A stretch of DNA of 64,000 bases from Novosphingobium sp. JCM 18896 (GCF_025938095.1 NZ_JAPCZF010000005.1:1-64000); one strand, 5' to 3'; counted from the first letter of the stretch, positions 50,031 through 59,971 are shown. Numbers and translations are program-made. Notes: generated from the sequence alone by a model not told the origin.

Positions 50031-50866
50031 TCAGACAGACTATCGTCGTCGCCGGCCTTGCTGCCATGATGTTGTCCGGGACTGCCGAGGCACGGGGTGC
50101 AGGGCCGGCGAGCCGTGTTGCCAACGCCAACCGCTCGGCGCTGCGCGAGCCGGCACGTGCGGGCTTCGTCCAGGCCGTCCAGGTCTATCCCTATTCGGAA
50201 GGGGCGCTCTACCGGCTCTTCGCCGCGCCCGAGCGCGTCACTGACATCGCGCTGCAGCCGGGCGAAGCGATTACCTCGGTAGCCGCCGGCGACACGGCGC
50301 GCTGGACCGTCGGCGACACGACGAGCGGCTCGGGTTCGGGCAAGCGCGTGCATATCCTGGTGAAGCCGTACGCGTCAGGACTGGCCACGAACCTGGTCAT
50401 TGCGACCGATAGGCGCGTCTACCGGCTCCAGCTCGAGAGCACGGGCCGAACGGCCATGGCGGCGCTCTCCTGGACCTATCCGAATGACGAGATGCTGGCG
50501 CTCCAGCGCCAGCGAGATGCGGATGCGGCCGCCGTGCCGGTCGCTGGCGGGCTTGCGGTCGATCGCCTTCGTTTCGACTACAAGATCTCTGGCGACAAGC
50601 CGGCGTGGCGCCCGACGCGCGCCTTCGACGACGGACGGCAGACCTTCATCGAGTTTCCCGCGGGGATTGCTGTCGGCGAAGCGCCGCCGCTTTTCGTGCT
50701 GGGCCAGGACGGCCAGGCCGAACTGGTCAATTACCGGATGAGCGGCAGATACTACGTGGTCGACCGGCTGTTCGGGGCTGCGGAGCTTCGGCTCGGCGGC
50801 AAGCGGCAAAGTGTGGTGCGCATCACGTCGCAGGCCTCCCGCCGTCGGGAGACCGGCCATGAATGA
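50027..50866 (+). CDS. trbG: TrbG (VirB9-like)
   Basis: 279 residues: signal peptide (IVVAGLAAMMLSGTAEA), then YPYSEGALYRLFAAPERVTD, LQPGEAITSVAAGDTARWTV and VRITSQASRR near the end. It is an outer-membrane core-complex subunit. It overlaps trbI by 8 bp. Confidence 0.92.
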   Translation: MIRQTIVVAGLAAMMLSGTAEARGAGPASRVANANRSALREPARAGFVQAVQVYPYSEGALYRLFAAPERVTDIALQPGEAITSVAAGDTARWTVGDTTSGSGSGKRVHILVKPYASGLATNLVIATDRRVYRLQLESTGRTAMAALSWTYPNDEMLALQRQRDADAAAVPVAGGLAVDRLRFDYKISGDKPAWRPTRAFDDGRQTFIEFPAGIAVGEAPPLFVLGQDGQAELVNYRMSGRYYVVDRLFGAAELRLGGKRQSVVRITSQASRRRETGHE

Positions 50867-52085
50867 TCAGGCAGAAGCAGACCCCGCTCCTCGGCCGAAG
50901 ATCGATCCTGAAACCCTGGTCCTGCGAGCCACGCCGCGGAAAGCCGTCCGGTTCCGCCGCAGTGCGGTCATCGCCGCGGCCGCTTTGGGATCGGTAGCCA
51001 TCGTAGGCGTGGCCTGGCTGGGCCTGCGGCCAACGTCCTTCCGCATGGTGGCCGAAGCGAGCGACAAGATCGACGGAGCAGCACCTCCCGAGCAGTTGGC
51101 CAATGCGCCCAAATCATACGGCGACGTACCGAAGCTCGGTGCGCCACTTCCCGGTGATCTCGGTCGCCCGATCTTGGCGCATCAACGCGCTGTCATGGCG
51201 ACCGAGCCGGCCATCGACCGGTCGGCGCAAGCCGTCGAGGCCGAACGCCAACGGCTCGAAGCTGACCGGAAGGCCGCTCGCGAGTCCGGCGTCATGATGC
51301 AGATCGCGAGTGCTGGCTCTGCGGGGCAGGTGGGAGGTGCAGCCTCGTTGCGTGCGGCGATGCCCGATGAAGAGGCCGCCAGCGATGATCGCAGCCTGGA
51401 TATCGATCGGACGGCAGATCCAAATGGACAGCGTCGCAAGGCGAGTTTCCTGCGACAGGCCGACGCGGCATCAGACGTAAATCCCGGCCGGCTCGTGGGC
51501 GCACCATCGCCCTACACCTTGAGCGCCGGCAGCACCATCGCCGCAAGTTTGATCACTGGTCTCAACTCTGACCTGCCGGGTCTCGTCACGGCGCAGATCA
51601 GCGAGAATGCCTACGACAGCGCTACGGGTAAGATCTTGCTGATCCCACAAGGGGCGCGCCTGATCGGTCGACACGACAGCGTCGTGGCCTTCGGGCAGAG
51701 CCGGGCTCTCGTCACCTGGAATCGGATTGTGATGCCAGACGGATCCTCGATCCGCATCGACAACATGCCCGCGACCGATACCAGTGGTTACGCAGGCCTC
51801 TCGGACAGCATCGACCGACACACTTGGCAATTGCTCAAGGGGGTGGCCCTCTCGACGCTGCTGGGCGTGGGCACGGAAATCAGCTTCGGCGACGAGCGCA
51901 GCGATCTCGTGCGCGCGCTGCGCCAATCCGCCCAGCAGAACGGAGCAAGGGCCGGGGATCAGATCGTCGGGCGCAGTCTGGACATCCAGCCTACACTAAA
52001 GGTTCGGCCAGGCTGGCCGCTGCGCGTGGTTATTCACAAAGATCTCATTCTTGCGCCGTGGGCCCAGCGGGGGGTCTTGCGATGA
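50859..52085 (+). CDS. trbI: TrbI (VirB10-like)
   Basis: 408 residues: one membrane helix (VIAAAALGSVAIVGVAWLGL), a Pro/Ala-rich periplasmic linker and the TrbI/VirB10 domain (YTLSAGSTIAASLITGLNSD, IPQGARLIGRHDSV, RPGWPLRVVIHKDLIL). It spans both membranes and gates the channel. It overlaps the DUF2274 gene by 4 bp. Confidence 0.92.
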   Translation: MNDQAEADPAPRPKIDPETLVLRATPRKAVRFRRSAVIAAAALGSVAIVGVAWLGLRPTSFRMVAEASDKIDGAAPPEQLANAPKSYGDVPKLGAPLPGDLGRPILAHQRAVMATEPAIDRSAQAVEAERQRLEADRKAARESGVMMQIASAGSAGQVGGAASLRAAMPDEEAASDDRSLDIDRTADPNGQRRKASFLRQADAASDVNPGRLVGAPSPYTLSAGSTIAASLITGLNSDLPGLVTAQISENAYDSATGKILLIPQGARLIGRHDSVVAFGQSRALVTWNRIVMPDGSSIRIDNMPATDTSGYAGLSDSIDRHTWQLLKGVALSTLLGVGTEISFGDERSDLVRALRQSAQQNGARAGDQIVGRSLDIQPTLKVRPGWPLRVVIHKDLILAPWAQRGVLR

Positions 52086-52312
52086 GCCAAATCCGCCTCG
52101 CCAAGCTACCCGATCGCACGCCGGTTCGGCTGAATGTCAGCCTGAGTCCTGAACTTGCGGCCACCCTCGGCCGCTACGCTGAATTCTACCGCGCCGCCTA
52201 TGGAAGCGAGGAGACGGTCGCGGATCTATTGCCCGCGATCGTCGCCGCCTTCCTCGATGGCGACAAGGCCTTTGGCCGCTGGTGTCGCGACTTGGCCGAC
52301 CGGCCAACCTGA
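52082..52312 (+). CDS. DUF2274 family protein
   Basis: 76 residues: MSQIRLAKLPDRTPVRLNVS, then LAATLGRYAEFYRAAYGSEE and LLPAIVAAFLDGDKAF. DUF2274 proteins follow trbI in many alphaproteobacterial elements. The pattern is compatible with a ribbon-helix-helix fold. Function unknown; possibly the operon regulator. Confidence 0.85.
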   Translation: MSQIRLAKLPDRTPVRLNVSLSPELAATLGRYAEFYRAAYGSEETVADLLPAIVAAFLDGDKAFGRWCRDLADRPT

Positions 52313-52325
52313 TCGATCTCGATCC

Positions 52326-52550
52326 GTGGCCGCCTCGTTGCCTTTCAGACCCTCGGACTACGTGACGGTCGAGGAGTTTGCCTATCTGGCGCAACTATCC
52401 CGGCGGCAGATCGACCGGCTCCGAAAGAGAAGGCCGCCCGGGTTCCCTCGCGAATACGATCTCGGCTCGGGTGACAGCAAGTACCGGCACTGCCCGCGCT
52501 TCAAGCGGGCGGACGTCGAACGCTGGATGAGCTCCCGCGCGCTTTGGTAG
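52326..52550 (+). CDS. AlpA/excisionase-like HTH protein
   Basis: 74 residues from GTG 52326: SDYVTVEEFAYLAQLSRRQI, then DRLRKRRPPGFPREYDLGSG and FKRADVERWM. This is the small winged-HTH fold of AlpA/Xis proteins that control excision. It is last in the trb operon, 13 bp after the DUF2274 gene. Its 3' 156 bp are antisense to the 3' end of the integrase gene, a physical link between transfer expression and integrase expression. Confidence 0.7.
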   Translation: MAASLPFRPSDYVTVEEFAYLAQLSRRQIDRLRKRRPPGFPREYDLGSGDSKYRHCPRFKRADVERWMSSRALW

Positions 52551-53825
52551 GCTGAAATTGATCGCGTAGGATTTTGCGCGCGTCTCGGCATCGTAGTCCG
52601 GGACGCCGAGGGTCTCGGCAACGCCTGCTTCGACGGCTATCTTGGCGACTTCGCGCTCCCAGGTGATGAACCAAGCGCGCTTCTCCTCTTCCATCTCGTA
52701 GCGATCGTAGGTCCGCTCCATCCCCTTCTTTACGTGGTTGAGCATGGCTTCCGCCGTCTCGAAATCGACCTTCAGGCGCTTGGTGTTCGATCGCGCGGTG
52801 CGGCGAAAGTCGTGCGGTGTGAAGCGCTCGATTGCGTGGCCAGCAAGTTCTTCCATGCGGGCCCGCACCCGGTCGCGGGCCTTGTACCAGACTGAATTGT
52901 TGCGGGGTCCATCGGCACGAGGGGCGGGAAAGACCCATTCGTGATTGGTGAGCATCAGTGATCGCCCCCAGGGGCCGAGCGCAATACTGTGGGCGCAAGA
53001 GTTTTTGGCGCGGTTTTCGGGAATGGTCCAGACCTCGCCGGCGAGCTCTGCGCTTCGGGCCTGAACTACCTCTGATATTCGCGCCGCGGTGAGGAGCCAC
53101 AGGAGCATGCCCCGCTGGAAGTCGCGTTCCTCCTCCACGACAGCTAGCAGGAACCAGCGGATTTCCTCGAGATCCAGCTTTCGCGAACGAGCCGTCTCGG
53201 GAAAGCGAAGGTCGCCGAGGCGCAGGGACGGGTCGGTCTCGAGGCCGACTTCCAGGCCGCGCAGGGACGCCGCCCAGCCAAAGAATACCTTGAGCTCGGC
53301 GGCCAGGCGATTCGCCCGGATCTTGGCTTTCCTGCCTTTGGCTTCGACCAGGCGGATGAGGTCTCTTTCCGTGACCTCATAGATGTTCGCCTTCGCGAGC
53401 TTGGGCGCGATATCGCGGTCGTAGATTTCGAGCTTCTCTTTGATGGTGCGTGGCTTGTTGGGGCGCTTCGCGCGGGACGAACGCCCTTCCCGAACCGCTA
53501 CCATGTAAAGCCCGTGCGCCTTGGCCACCGTCATTTCGGCGCGCCTTCGCTCGTTCCGGGTGACTTCCCGGGGATCAATGCCCGCTTCGACCTGCTGATT
53601 GAGTCCGTCTGCCCATTCACGGGCCGCGGCGATCGTGACAGCCGGGTAGAGCCCGCCGAAGAGAGTCGCGATGATTCTCGTTCGGGGTATCTGCCGACGA
53701 TATCGCCAGCGCTTTTTGCCGCTGCCCAATACTTCGATTGCCAGCCCGGGCACGAGGGGATCTCGGTGGGTGCCAAATCCTAGCAGATCGATTTGACCCG
53801 GAGTGCATTGAAACTGTCTTGCCAT
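52395..53825 (-). CDS. int: Tyrosine-type site-specific integrase
   Basis: 476 residues. An N-terminal arm-binding domain, a SAM-like core-binding domain (IAPKLAKANIYEVTERDLIR) and the catalytic domain with Arg in LLTAARISEVVQ, His-x-x-Arg in FTPHDFRRTARSN, and the nucleophile Tyr near KKGMERTYDRYEMEEEKRAW. The last ~50 residues overlap the AlpA-like gene on the other strand and may be dispensable. It is adjacent to tRNA-Gln and transcribed away from it, so it should integrate the element there. Confidence 0.88.
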   Translation of the reverse strand: MARQFQCTPGQIDLLGFGTHRDPLVPGLAIEVLGSGKKRWRYRRQIPRTRIIATLFGGLYPAVTIAAAREWADGLNQQVEAGIDPREVTRNERRRAEMTVAKAHGLYMVAVREGRSSRAKRPNKPRTIKEKLEIYDRDIAPKLAKANIYEVTERDLIRLVEAKGRKAKIRANRLAAELKVFFGWAASLRGLEVGLETDPSLRLGDLRFPETARSRKLDLEEIRWFLLAVVEEERDFQRGMLLWLLTAARISEVVQARSAELAGEVWTIPENRAKNSCAHSIALGPWGRSLMLTNHEWVFPAPRADGPRNNSVWYKARDRVRARMEELAGHAIERFTPHDFRRTARSNTKRLKVDFETAEAMLNHVKKGMERTYDRYEMEEEKRAWFITWEREVAKIAVEAGVAETLGVPDYDAETRAKSYAINFSLPKRAGAHPAFDVRPLEARAVPVLAVTRAEIVFAREPGRPSLSEPVDLPPG

Positions 53826-53884
53826 GGCCGATTCCAGCGGTTCCGGCGCGATAAAATCATGGCAGAAATCCTGGCAGAATAGCC

Positions 53885-53924
53885 GTCTAACCCAGTCTAA
53901 CTGAGTCCAACCCAGTCTAAGTCA
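53885..53924. repeat. Four 10-bp direct repeats between integrase and tRNA-Gln
   Basis: GTCTAACCCA, GTCTAACTGA, GTCCAACCCA and GTCTAAGTCA follow one another directly, 60-100 bp upstream of the int start. Tandem sites in this place are typical of integrase arm-type or excisionase binding sites. Confidence 0.6.
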
Positions 53925-53962
53925 GAATCTGAGAGATTTGCCGTAACTTCCTGCGCGGGGCC

Positions 53963-54025
53963 GATTCTTGAGAATCTGGCTGGCTGGGGCGGCAGGATTC
54001 GAACCTGCGAATGCCGGTACCAAAA
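53963..54025. other. Probable attachment site (att) at the 3' part of tRNA-Gln
   Basis: The tRNA 3' half (T-arm to CCA) faces the integrase gene, the standard geometry for tRNA-targeting elements. A perfect dyad GATTCT-TG-AGAATC (53963-53976) abuts the tRNA end. The duplicated copy expected at the other end of the element is not in the window, so it probably lies before position 1. Confidence 0.5.
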
Positions 54026-54055
54026 ACCGGTGCCTTACCACTTGGCGACGCCCCA
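53981..54055 (-). tRNA. tRNA-Gln (anticodon TTG)
   Basis: A 75-nt cloverleaf read on the - strand: acceptor TGGGGCG/CGCCCCA, anticodon loop TTTTTGG centred on TTG, T-arm with GGTTCGAATCC, discriminator G and encoded CCA. Intact, and thus a working gene restored by the integrated element. Confidence 0.92.
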
Positions 54056-54200
54056 GCAGGAAGGGGGCGCTTAGCGGGTGATCGCCCAGATGTGAAGTGG
54101 TTGCGGAGCCCGGTGAACTGCGACAGGTTTGAGAACGTTGTTTCCGACACGGCGCTCGGCGCTGGCGGATCGCGATACAAGACCATTGGGAGAGAGTGGT

Positions 54201-56654
54201 ATGAGAGCATCGATTCTATTCGCCTTGTCGGCGAGTACCGCCCTGGGCGCGTTGAGCCCGGCCATGGCGCAGGATGCCAGCGGCGATGCGGGCGACATCA
54301 TCGTCACGGCCCGCCGCACCGAGGAACGCCTTCAGGACGTGCCGATCTCGATCACCGTCTACAACCAGCAGCAGCTCAACGAACGCAACGTCGTCTCGGC
54401 CAACGACCTCGCGACTTATACACCGTCGCTGAGCGCCAATTCGCGCTTCGGCAACGAGACCGCCTCCTTCGCGATCCGCGGCTTCGTCCAGGAAGCGCAG
54501 ACGGCGCCTTCGGTCGCGGTCTACTTCGCCGACGTCGTCGCCGCGCGCGGGCAGCCGTCGCTGGCCGGCGCCAACAACGTGCCCTCGGGCTCGTTCATGG
54601 ACCTGCAGAACGTCCAGGTGCTCAAGGGGCCGCAGGGTACGCTGTTCGGTCGCAATACCACCGGCGGCGCCGTGCTGCTCGTGCCGCAGAAGCCGACCGA
54701 CCGTCTCGAAGGCTTCGTCGAAGGCTCGATCGGCAACTACGACATGAAGCGTGGCCAGGCCGTGCTCAACATCCCGCTGTCGGACACCTTCCGCGTCCGC
54801 CTCGGCGTCGACCGGATGAAGCGCGACGGCTATCTCAAGAATCGCTCGGGCATCGGTCCCGATGATTTCAACGACGTCGACTATCTCTACTTCCGCGGCA
54901 GCGTGGTCGGCGACCTGACGCCCGATCTCGAGAACTACCTGATCTTCACCTATGCCAAGTCCGACACCAACGGTAACGTCCCGCGCCTGGCGCTGACCAA
55001 CACCCAGACGATCGGCGGCGTGCCCTGCGCGCCCGGCGTCGGGCCGACGGGTGCGCCGATCACGGGCGCCGGCGCGCTGATCGGGCCGCTGGTCTGCGCG
55101 CAGCAGTCGGCGCGCTTCGCTGGCTACGGCTATTACGACGTCGAGAACAGCAACCCCGACGCGCACCTCGACGCCGAGACCTGGCAGGTGGTCAATACCA
55201 CCACGCTCAAGGCCAGCGACACGCTGACGGTCAAGAACATCGCCAGCTACGTCGAGCTGCGTCAGAGCCAGAGCGCCAACCTGTTCGGCGACAACATCCG
55301 CTTCCCGACCGCGGGCGGGCTGCCGTTCGGCTACGTCAACGTCTACAGCGATCCCAACTACGACACGGTCTCGCAGTACACCTTCACCGAGGAACTGCAG
55401 CTTCAGGGCAATAGCAGCGACGGCAAGTTCACCTACCAGGTCGGCGCCTATTACGAGAAGAGCGGCCCGATCTCGCGCTGGCAGGGCACGCGCACCTCGA
55501 TCTTCGCGAGCTGCACCGACGTGCCGACCCTGCAGTGCACCGACGTGCTGCGCAATCCGCTGACCGGCGCGCCCGGCGGCTTCGTCCAGAACACGCTGAC
55601 GCGCTACAATTTCGAGAACATCGGCTTCTACGGCCAGGCCAGCTACAAGTTCACCGATCAGCTCTCGCTGACCGGCGGCATCCGCTACACGATCGACAAA
55701 GCCGAGGGCACGGGCTCGGTCCGCACCTTCATCTTCCCGGCGCCCAACGTCTCGGTGCCGATCTGCGGCTCGACCGGCGCGGTCTCGCCGCAGCCCGAGG
55801 GCTGCCTGACCACCTTGCGCCAGGAATCGAAGCGGCCGACCTGGCTGATCGGGCTCGACTACAAGCCCACCGACGACCTGCTGATCTATGGCAAGTACGC
55901 GCGCGGCTATCGCCAGGGCGGGGTCAATCCGTCGAACACCCTGCCGATCGTCTGGGGGCCGGAAAAGGTCGATTCCTTCGAAGTCGGCGCCAAGGCCAGC
56001 TTCCACGGTTCGGTCAACGGCTACTTCAATATCTCGGCATTCTACAACGACTTCAGCGACCAGCAGCTCCAGGCGAACCTGGTGCCGCTGCCGGGCACGA
56101 CGGCATCGCCTTCGGCCGCGATCGTCAATGCCGGCAAGTCGAAGATCCAGGGTGTCGAGGTCGAGGCGCTGATCAGCCCGGTCGAGGGGCTGCGCTTCTC
56201 GGGCGGCTACACCTATCTCGATACCCAGTTGAAGTCGTACAGCCCTCCGAACTTCCCGCTGTTCCAGCCGCCGACGCCGACCTCGCAGGTCGGTGGCGAC
56301 CTGGCGCTGTCGCCGCGGCACAAGCTGACCGTGACGGGCAGCTACACGCTGCCGCTCGACGAGAGCGTGGGCAAGATCACCTTCGGCGCGACCTATACCT
56401 ATACGGGAACGCAGATCGCCTCGGCGGACTCGCCGCTCGGCCGGTTGCCCTCGACCAACCTGGTCAACCTCAACGCCAGCTGGGAGGGGATCGCCGGCAC
56501 GCCGATCGACCTGTCGCTGTTCGCGACCAACGTGACCAAGGAGAAGTATCCGGTCTACGTCGGCGGTACCTACTATTCGGCGGGTATCGAGACGCTGCTG
56601 ATCGGCCAGCCGCGGATGTATGGCATGCGGCTGCGCTACAGCTTCGGCAAGTAA
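54201..56654 (+). CDS. TonB-dependent receptor
   Basis: 817 residues: signal peptide (ILFALSASTALGALSPAMAQ), TonB box region DIIVTARRTEERLQDVPISI, plug (LQNVQVLKGPQGTLFGRNTT) and barrel ending MRLRYSFGK with a terminal Phe. No STN domain. This is the large CirA/Fiu-like class abundant in sphingomonads, with unknown ligand. ATG 54201 follows GGAGAGAG. The first chromosomal gene after the integrated element. Confidence 0.88.
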   Translation: MRASILFALSASTALGALSPAMAQDASGDAGDIIVTARRTEERLQDVPISITVYNQQQLNERNVVSANDLATYTPSLSANSRFGNETASFAIRGFVQEAQTAPSVAVYFADVVAARGQPSLAGANNVPSGSFMDLQNVQVLKGPQGTLFGRNTTGGAVLLVPQKPTDRLEGFVEGSIGNYDMKRGQAVLNIPLSDTFRVRLGVDRMKRDGYLKNRSGIGPDDFNDVDYLYFRGSVVGDLTPDLENYLIFTYAKSDTNGNVPRLALTNTQTIGGVPCAPGVGPTGAPITGAGALIGPLVCAQQSARFAGYGYYDVENSNPDAHLDAETWQVVNTTTLKASDTLTVKNIASYVELRQSQSANLFGDNIRFPTAGGLPFGYVNVYSDPNYDTVSQYTFTEELQLQGNSSDGKFTYQVGAYYEKSGPISRWQGTRTSIFASCTDVPTLQCTDVLRNPLTGAPGGFVQNTLTRYNFENIGFYGQASYKFTDQLSLTGGIRYTIDKAEGTGSVRTFIFPAPNVSVPICGSTGAVSPQPEGCLTTLRQESKRPTWLIGLDYKPTDDLLIYGKYARGYRQGGVNPSNTLPIVWGPEKVDSFEVGAKASFHGSVNGYFNISAFYNDFSDQQLQANLVPLPGTTASPSAAIVNAGKSKIQGVEVEALISPVEGLRFSGGYTYLDTQLKSYSPPNFPLFQPPTPTSQVGGDLALSPRHKLTVTGSYTLPLDESVGKITFGATYTYTGTQIASADSPLGRLPSTNLVNLNASWEGIAGTPIDLSLFATNVTKEKYPVYVGGTYYSAGIETLLIGQPRMYGMRLRYSFGK

Positions 56655-56703
56655 CGTCGCGAGCGTCCGGCCTGCTGGGGGCAGGCCGGACGCTCCATTC
56701 GAC

Positions 56704-57552
56704 TTAGACCGCTTGGCCGAGCACCGCGTCGATGTCCGCAGCGCTGTGACGTTCCTTGGCGAAGCCGTCGCCGCTGCGGTTGACGACGATGCCGCGCTTC
56801 ACGCCGGGGCGCTCGCCGAGTTCGCGCGCCCAACGGTCGATGTTCTTGTATTCGTCGAATGAGAGGAACTTCGAGCCGCCGTTGTAGGCTTCGCCGCGGT
56901 GGAAGTAGCCTAGCCAGCCATAGATCGCCATGTCGGCGATCGTGTAGTCGTCACCGGCGAAATAGCGCGCTTCGGCCAGGCGCCGGTCGGCGACGTCGAA
57001 GATGCGCTTGGCCTCCATCGCATAGCGGTTGATCGCATATTCGATCTTCTCGGGCGCATAGGCATAGAAGTGCCCGAAGCCGCCGCCGAGCACGGGCGCG
57101 GTCGACATCTGCCAGAACAGCCACGACAGGGCTTCGGCGCGGGCTGCGCCGTTCGTGGGCACGAAGGCGCCGAACTTCTCGGCCAGATGCAGCATGATCG
57201 CGCCCGACTCGAAGACGCGGACCGGCGTTTCGCCCGAGACGTCGAGCAGGGCCGGGATCTTCGAGTTCGGATTGACCGAGACGAAGCCCGAACCGAACTG
57301 GTCGTTCTTCATGATCTCGACCATCCAGGCGTCGTATTCGGCGCCGGCATGGCCGGCGGCGAGCAGTTCCTCGAAGAGGATCGTCACCTTCTGCCCGTTA
57401 GGCGTGCCCATCGAATAGAGCTGGAACGGATGATCGCCGCGCGGCAGCACGGAGTCGCGGGTGGCACCGGCGATCGGCCGGTTGCCGCGGAAGGGCGTGG
57501 GCGCGTCCTTGTCCCAGGTCCAGATTTCGGGCGGCGTGTAATCCTCGGCCAT
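56704..57552 (-). CDS. yghU: Glutathione S-transferase-like disulfide-bond oxidoreductase (YghU family)
   Basis: 282 residues with the YghU hallmark N-terminal extension (DYTPPEIWTWDKD, NRPIAGATRD) before the thioredoxin-like domain (FQLYSMGTPNGQKVTILFEE, NPNSKIPALLD, VFESGAIMLHLAEKF) and the helical domain (YTIADMAIYGWLGYF). YghU binds two glutathiones and reduces disulfides. ATG 57552 is used; the two codons before it are a TTG extension. Convergent with the TonB receptor. Confidence 0.88.
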   Translation of the reverse strand: MAEDYTPPEIWTWDKDAPTPFRGNRPIAGATRDSVLPRGDHPFQLYSMGTPNGQKVTILFEELLAAGHAGAEYDAWMVEIMKNDQFGSGFVSVNPNSKIPALLDVSGETPVRVFESGAIMLHLAEKFGAFVPTNGAARAEALSWLFWQMSTAPVLGGGFGHFYAYAPEKIEYAINRYAMEAKRIFDVADRRLAEARYFAGDDYTIADMAIYGWLGYFHRGEAYNGGSKFLSFDEYKNIDRWARELGERPGVKRGIVVNRSGDGFAKERHSAADIDAVLGQAV

Positions 57553-57687
57553 GGGCAAGCTCCTGAAGGGGGAAAGACGCGAAGATTGGGTCTGCTGGAC
57601 GTTCGATCAAGCAAGGAGAATTGACACGCCCCCCAAAGAAAGTTGCAATGAATGCAGCGAACAAAGTTTCACATGGGAGAATGGGTC

Positions 57688-58290
57688 ATGGGTGCCACGA
57701 TGGACAACCCGCCGCCGCCGACCGCGCCGCTGAGCAATCGCCAGGTCGATACGATCCGCGGCCAGTACCACAAGTTCGCGCTGATCCCGATGCTCGAGGA
57801 GCACGCGACCTGGTTCGATGCCGGGCCGGTCTCGATCGCGGTCGAGGCGCGGGCGCTGGGCGACAGCCCGGAGCGGATGGTGCGTGGCCCGTCGATCCAC
57901 GTGTTCGACGCAACGCACAGCGACGAATATCTGCGCTTCGACGTGTTCGGCGTGGTGCTGCATTACCACTACATCCACAACGAAACGAACCACAACACGC
58001 TGTGGGGCTACGATCCCGACACCAACGGCCCGATGATCCCCTGGGTGGTCTCTGCGCTGCGCGATCGCCTGCCGACCCTGCTGCGCCGCGCGGGCGCGGA
58101 TCGCCTGGCCAAGGACGTCGAGGAGCAGGGCTGGGACACTTCGGTCCTGCCCGCGGTCGCCGCGGCGGCGACCGCGGCACTCGCCCCGCGCGAAGACGAC
58201 ATGAAGCGCGCCAAGGAGGGGATGGACTGGATGTACCGCTGGAAGGCGGTGCACCCGCAGTTCAACACCGTGGGCGAGGGCGAATACTGA
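57688..58290 (+). CDS. Conserved-type hypothetical protein (~200 residues)
   Basis: A soluble acidic protein: LSNRQVDTIRGQYHKFALIP, IHVFDATHSDEYLRFDVFGV, then HYHYIHNETNHNTLWGYDPD. The His-rich HYHYIH-N-x-x-N-H motif could bind a metal. Several in-frame ATGs (57652, 57673, 57688, 57700) make the start uncertain; 57688 has GGGAGA upstream. It is divergent from yghU. Family not recognised. Confidence 0.65.
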   Translation: MGATMDNPPPPTAPLSNRQVDTIRGQYHKFALIPMLEEHATWFDAGPVSIAVEARALGDSPERMVRGPSIHVFDATHSDEYLRFDVFGVVLHYHYIHNETNHNTLWGYDPDTNGPMIPWVVSALRDRLPTLLRRAGADRLAKDVEEQGWDTSVLPAVAAAATAALAPREDDMKRAKEGMDWMYRWKAVHPQFNTVGEGEY

Positions 58291-58316
58291 CCGGCGGTAA
58301 GGTGACAAAGGTGACG

Positions 58317-58352
58317 AAAGTGACAGGGCTTTTGAGGAGGATCTGTCACTTT
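58317..58352. repeat. Inverted repeat AAAGTGACAG/CTGTCACTTT
   Basis: 10-bp perfect arms at 58317-58326 and 58343-58352. They follow two further GTGAC motifs (58302 and 58311), so GTGAC occurs three times in 25 bp. It lies just after the hypothetical gene and may act as its terminator or a protein-binding array. Confidence 0.5.
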
Positions 58353-58434
58353 GTCTGCCGGACGAGCGATGACGAACGAGCGGGAGGCGAGCGGTCATGA
58401 CCCGCTTGTGTCACGACCAGACGATGTAGGAAAA

Positions 58435-58562
58435 TTCCTCCCCTGCAAGGGGAGGGGGACCACCCGTAGGGTGGTGGAGGGGGCTCTCGGCATAGGCCGC
58501 GCTTGGCGGTGAGCCCCCTCCGTCAGCGCTTCGCGCCGCCACCTCCCCGTGCCGGGGAGGAT
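58435..58562. repeat. Paired inverted intergenic repeat (REP/BIME-like)
   Basis: Two ~50-bp units in opposite orientation. Each has a CCTCCCC/GGGGAGG or CCTCCCCGTGCCGGGGAGG hairpin and an inner arm, GAGGGGGCTC (58477-58486) versus GAGCCCCCTC (58511-58520). Such CTCCCC-rich palindromic units look like the dispersed intergenic repeats common in sphingomonad chromosomes. Confidence 0.6.
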
Positions 58563-58569
58563 GGTTTGC

Positions 58570-59667
<1,098 letters not shown>

Positions 59668-59882
59668 GGGTCGGAATCCCCTCGATTGTTCTCTTGCAGC
59701 GTTGAACAAAAATTACGCCAACGGCAATTGAAAAGACATAAACGACAAGTGCGTTTTCTGCATTCCCGGATAGGGGGAATCCGGCGGCGAGGGAAGAGGG
59801 AGCGGAATGGAACGGCTATCGTGCGGGCCGGATCGGGCGTGCGATCGTGCGGCGAGGCGCGCGTTCGGTTGGCCCCAAATGA

Positions 59883-59916
59883 GAAGGGCCGCACCCGGTC
59901 CCGGATACGGCCCTTC
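59883..59916 (-). terminator. Stem-loop downstream of the 18-codon ORF
   Basis: GAAGGGCCG and CGGCCCTTC pair perfectly over 9 bp with a 16-nt loop. Read on the - strand it is followed by TCATTT, a weak U-tract. Confidence 0.5.
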
Positions 59917-59971
59917 GCATGGTCAGCGGCCGGAAGTGCCGCCTACGAAGCCTTTATCGCTTAATCTAGAA

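Noticed and set aside
53885..53924. Possible CRISPR-like repeat array
   Set aside because: Units are 10 bp with no spacers; better explained as integrase-type binding sites.
54216..56321. 701-codon - strand open frame
   Set aside because: Antisense shadow of the TonB-dependent receptor in high-GC DNA; the product is repetitive Arg/Val/Ala sequence.
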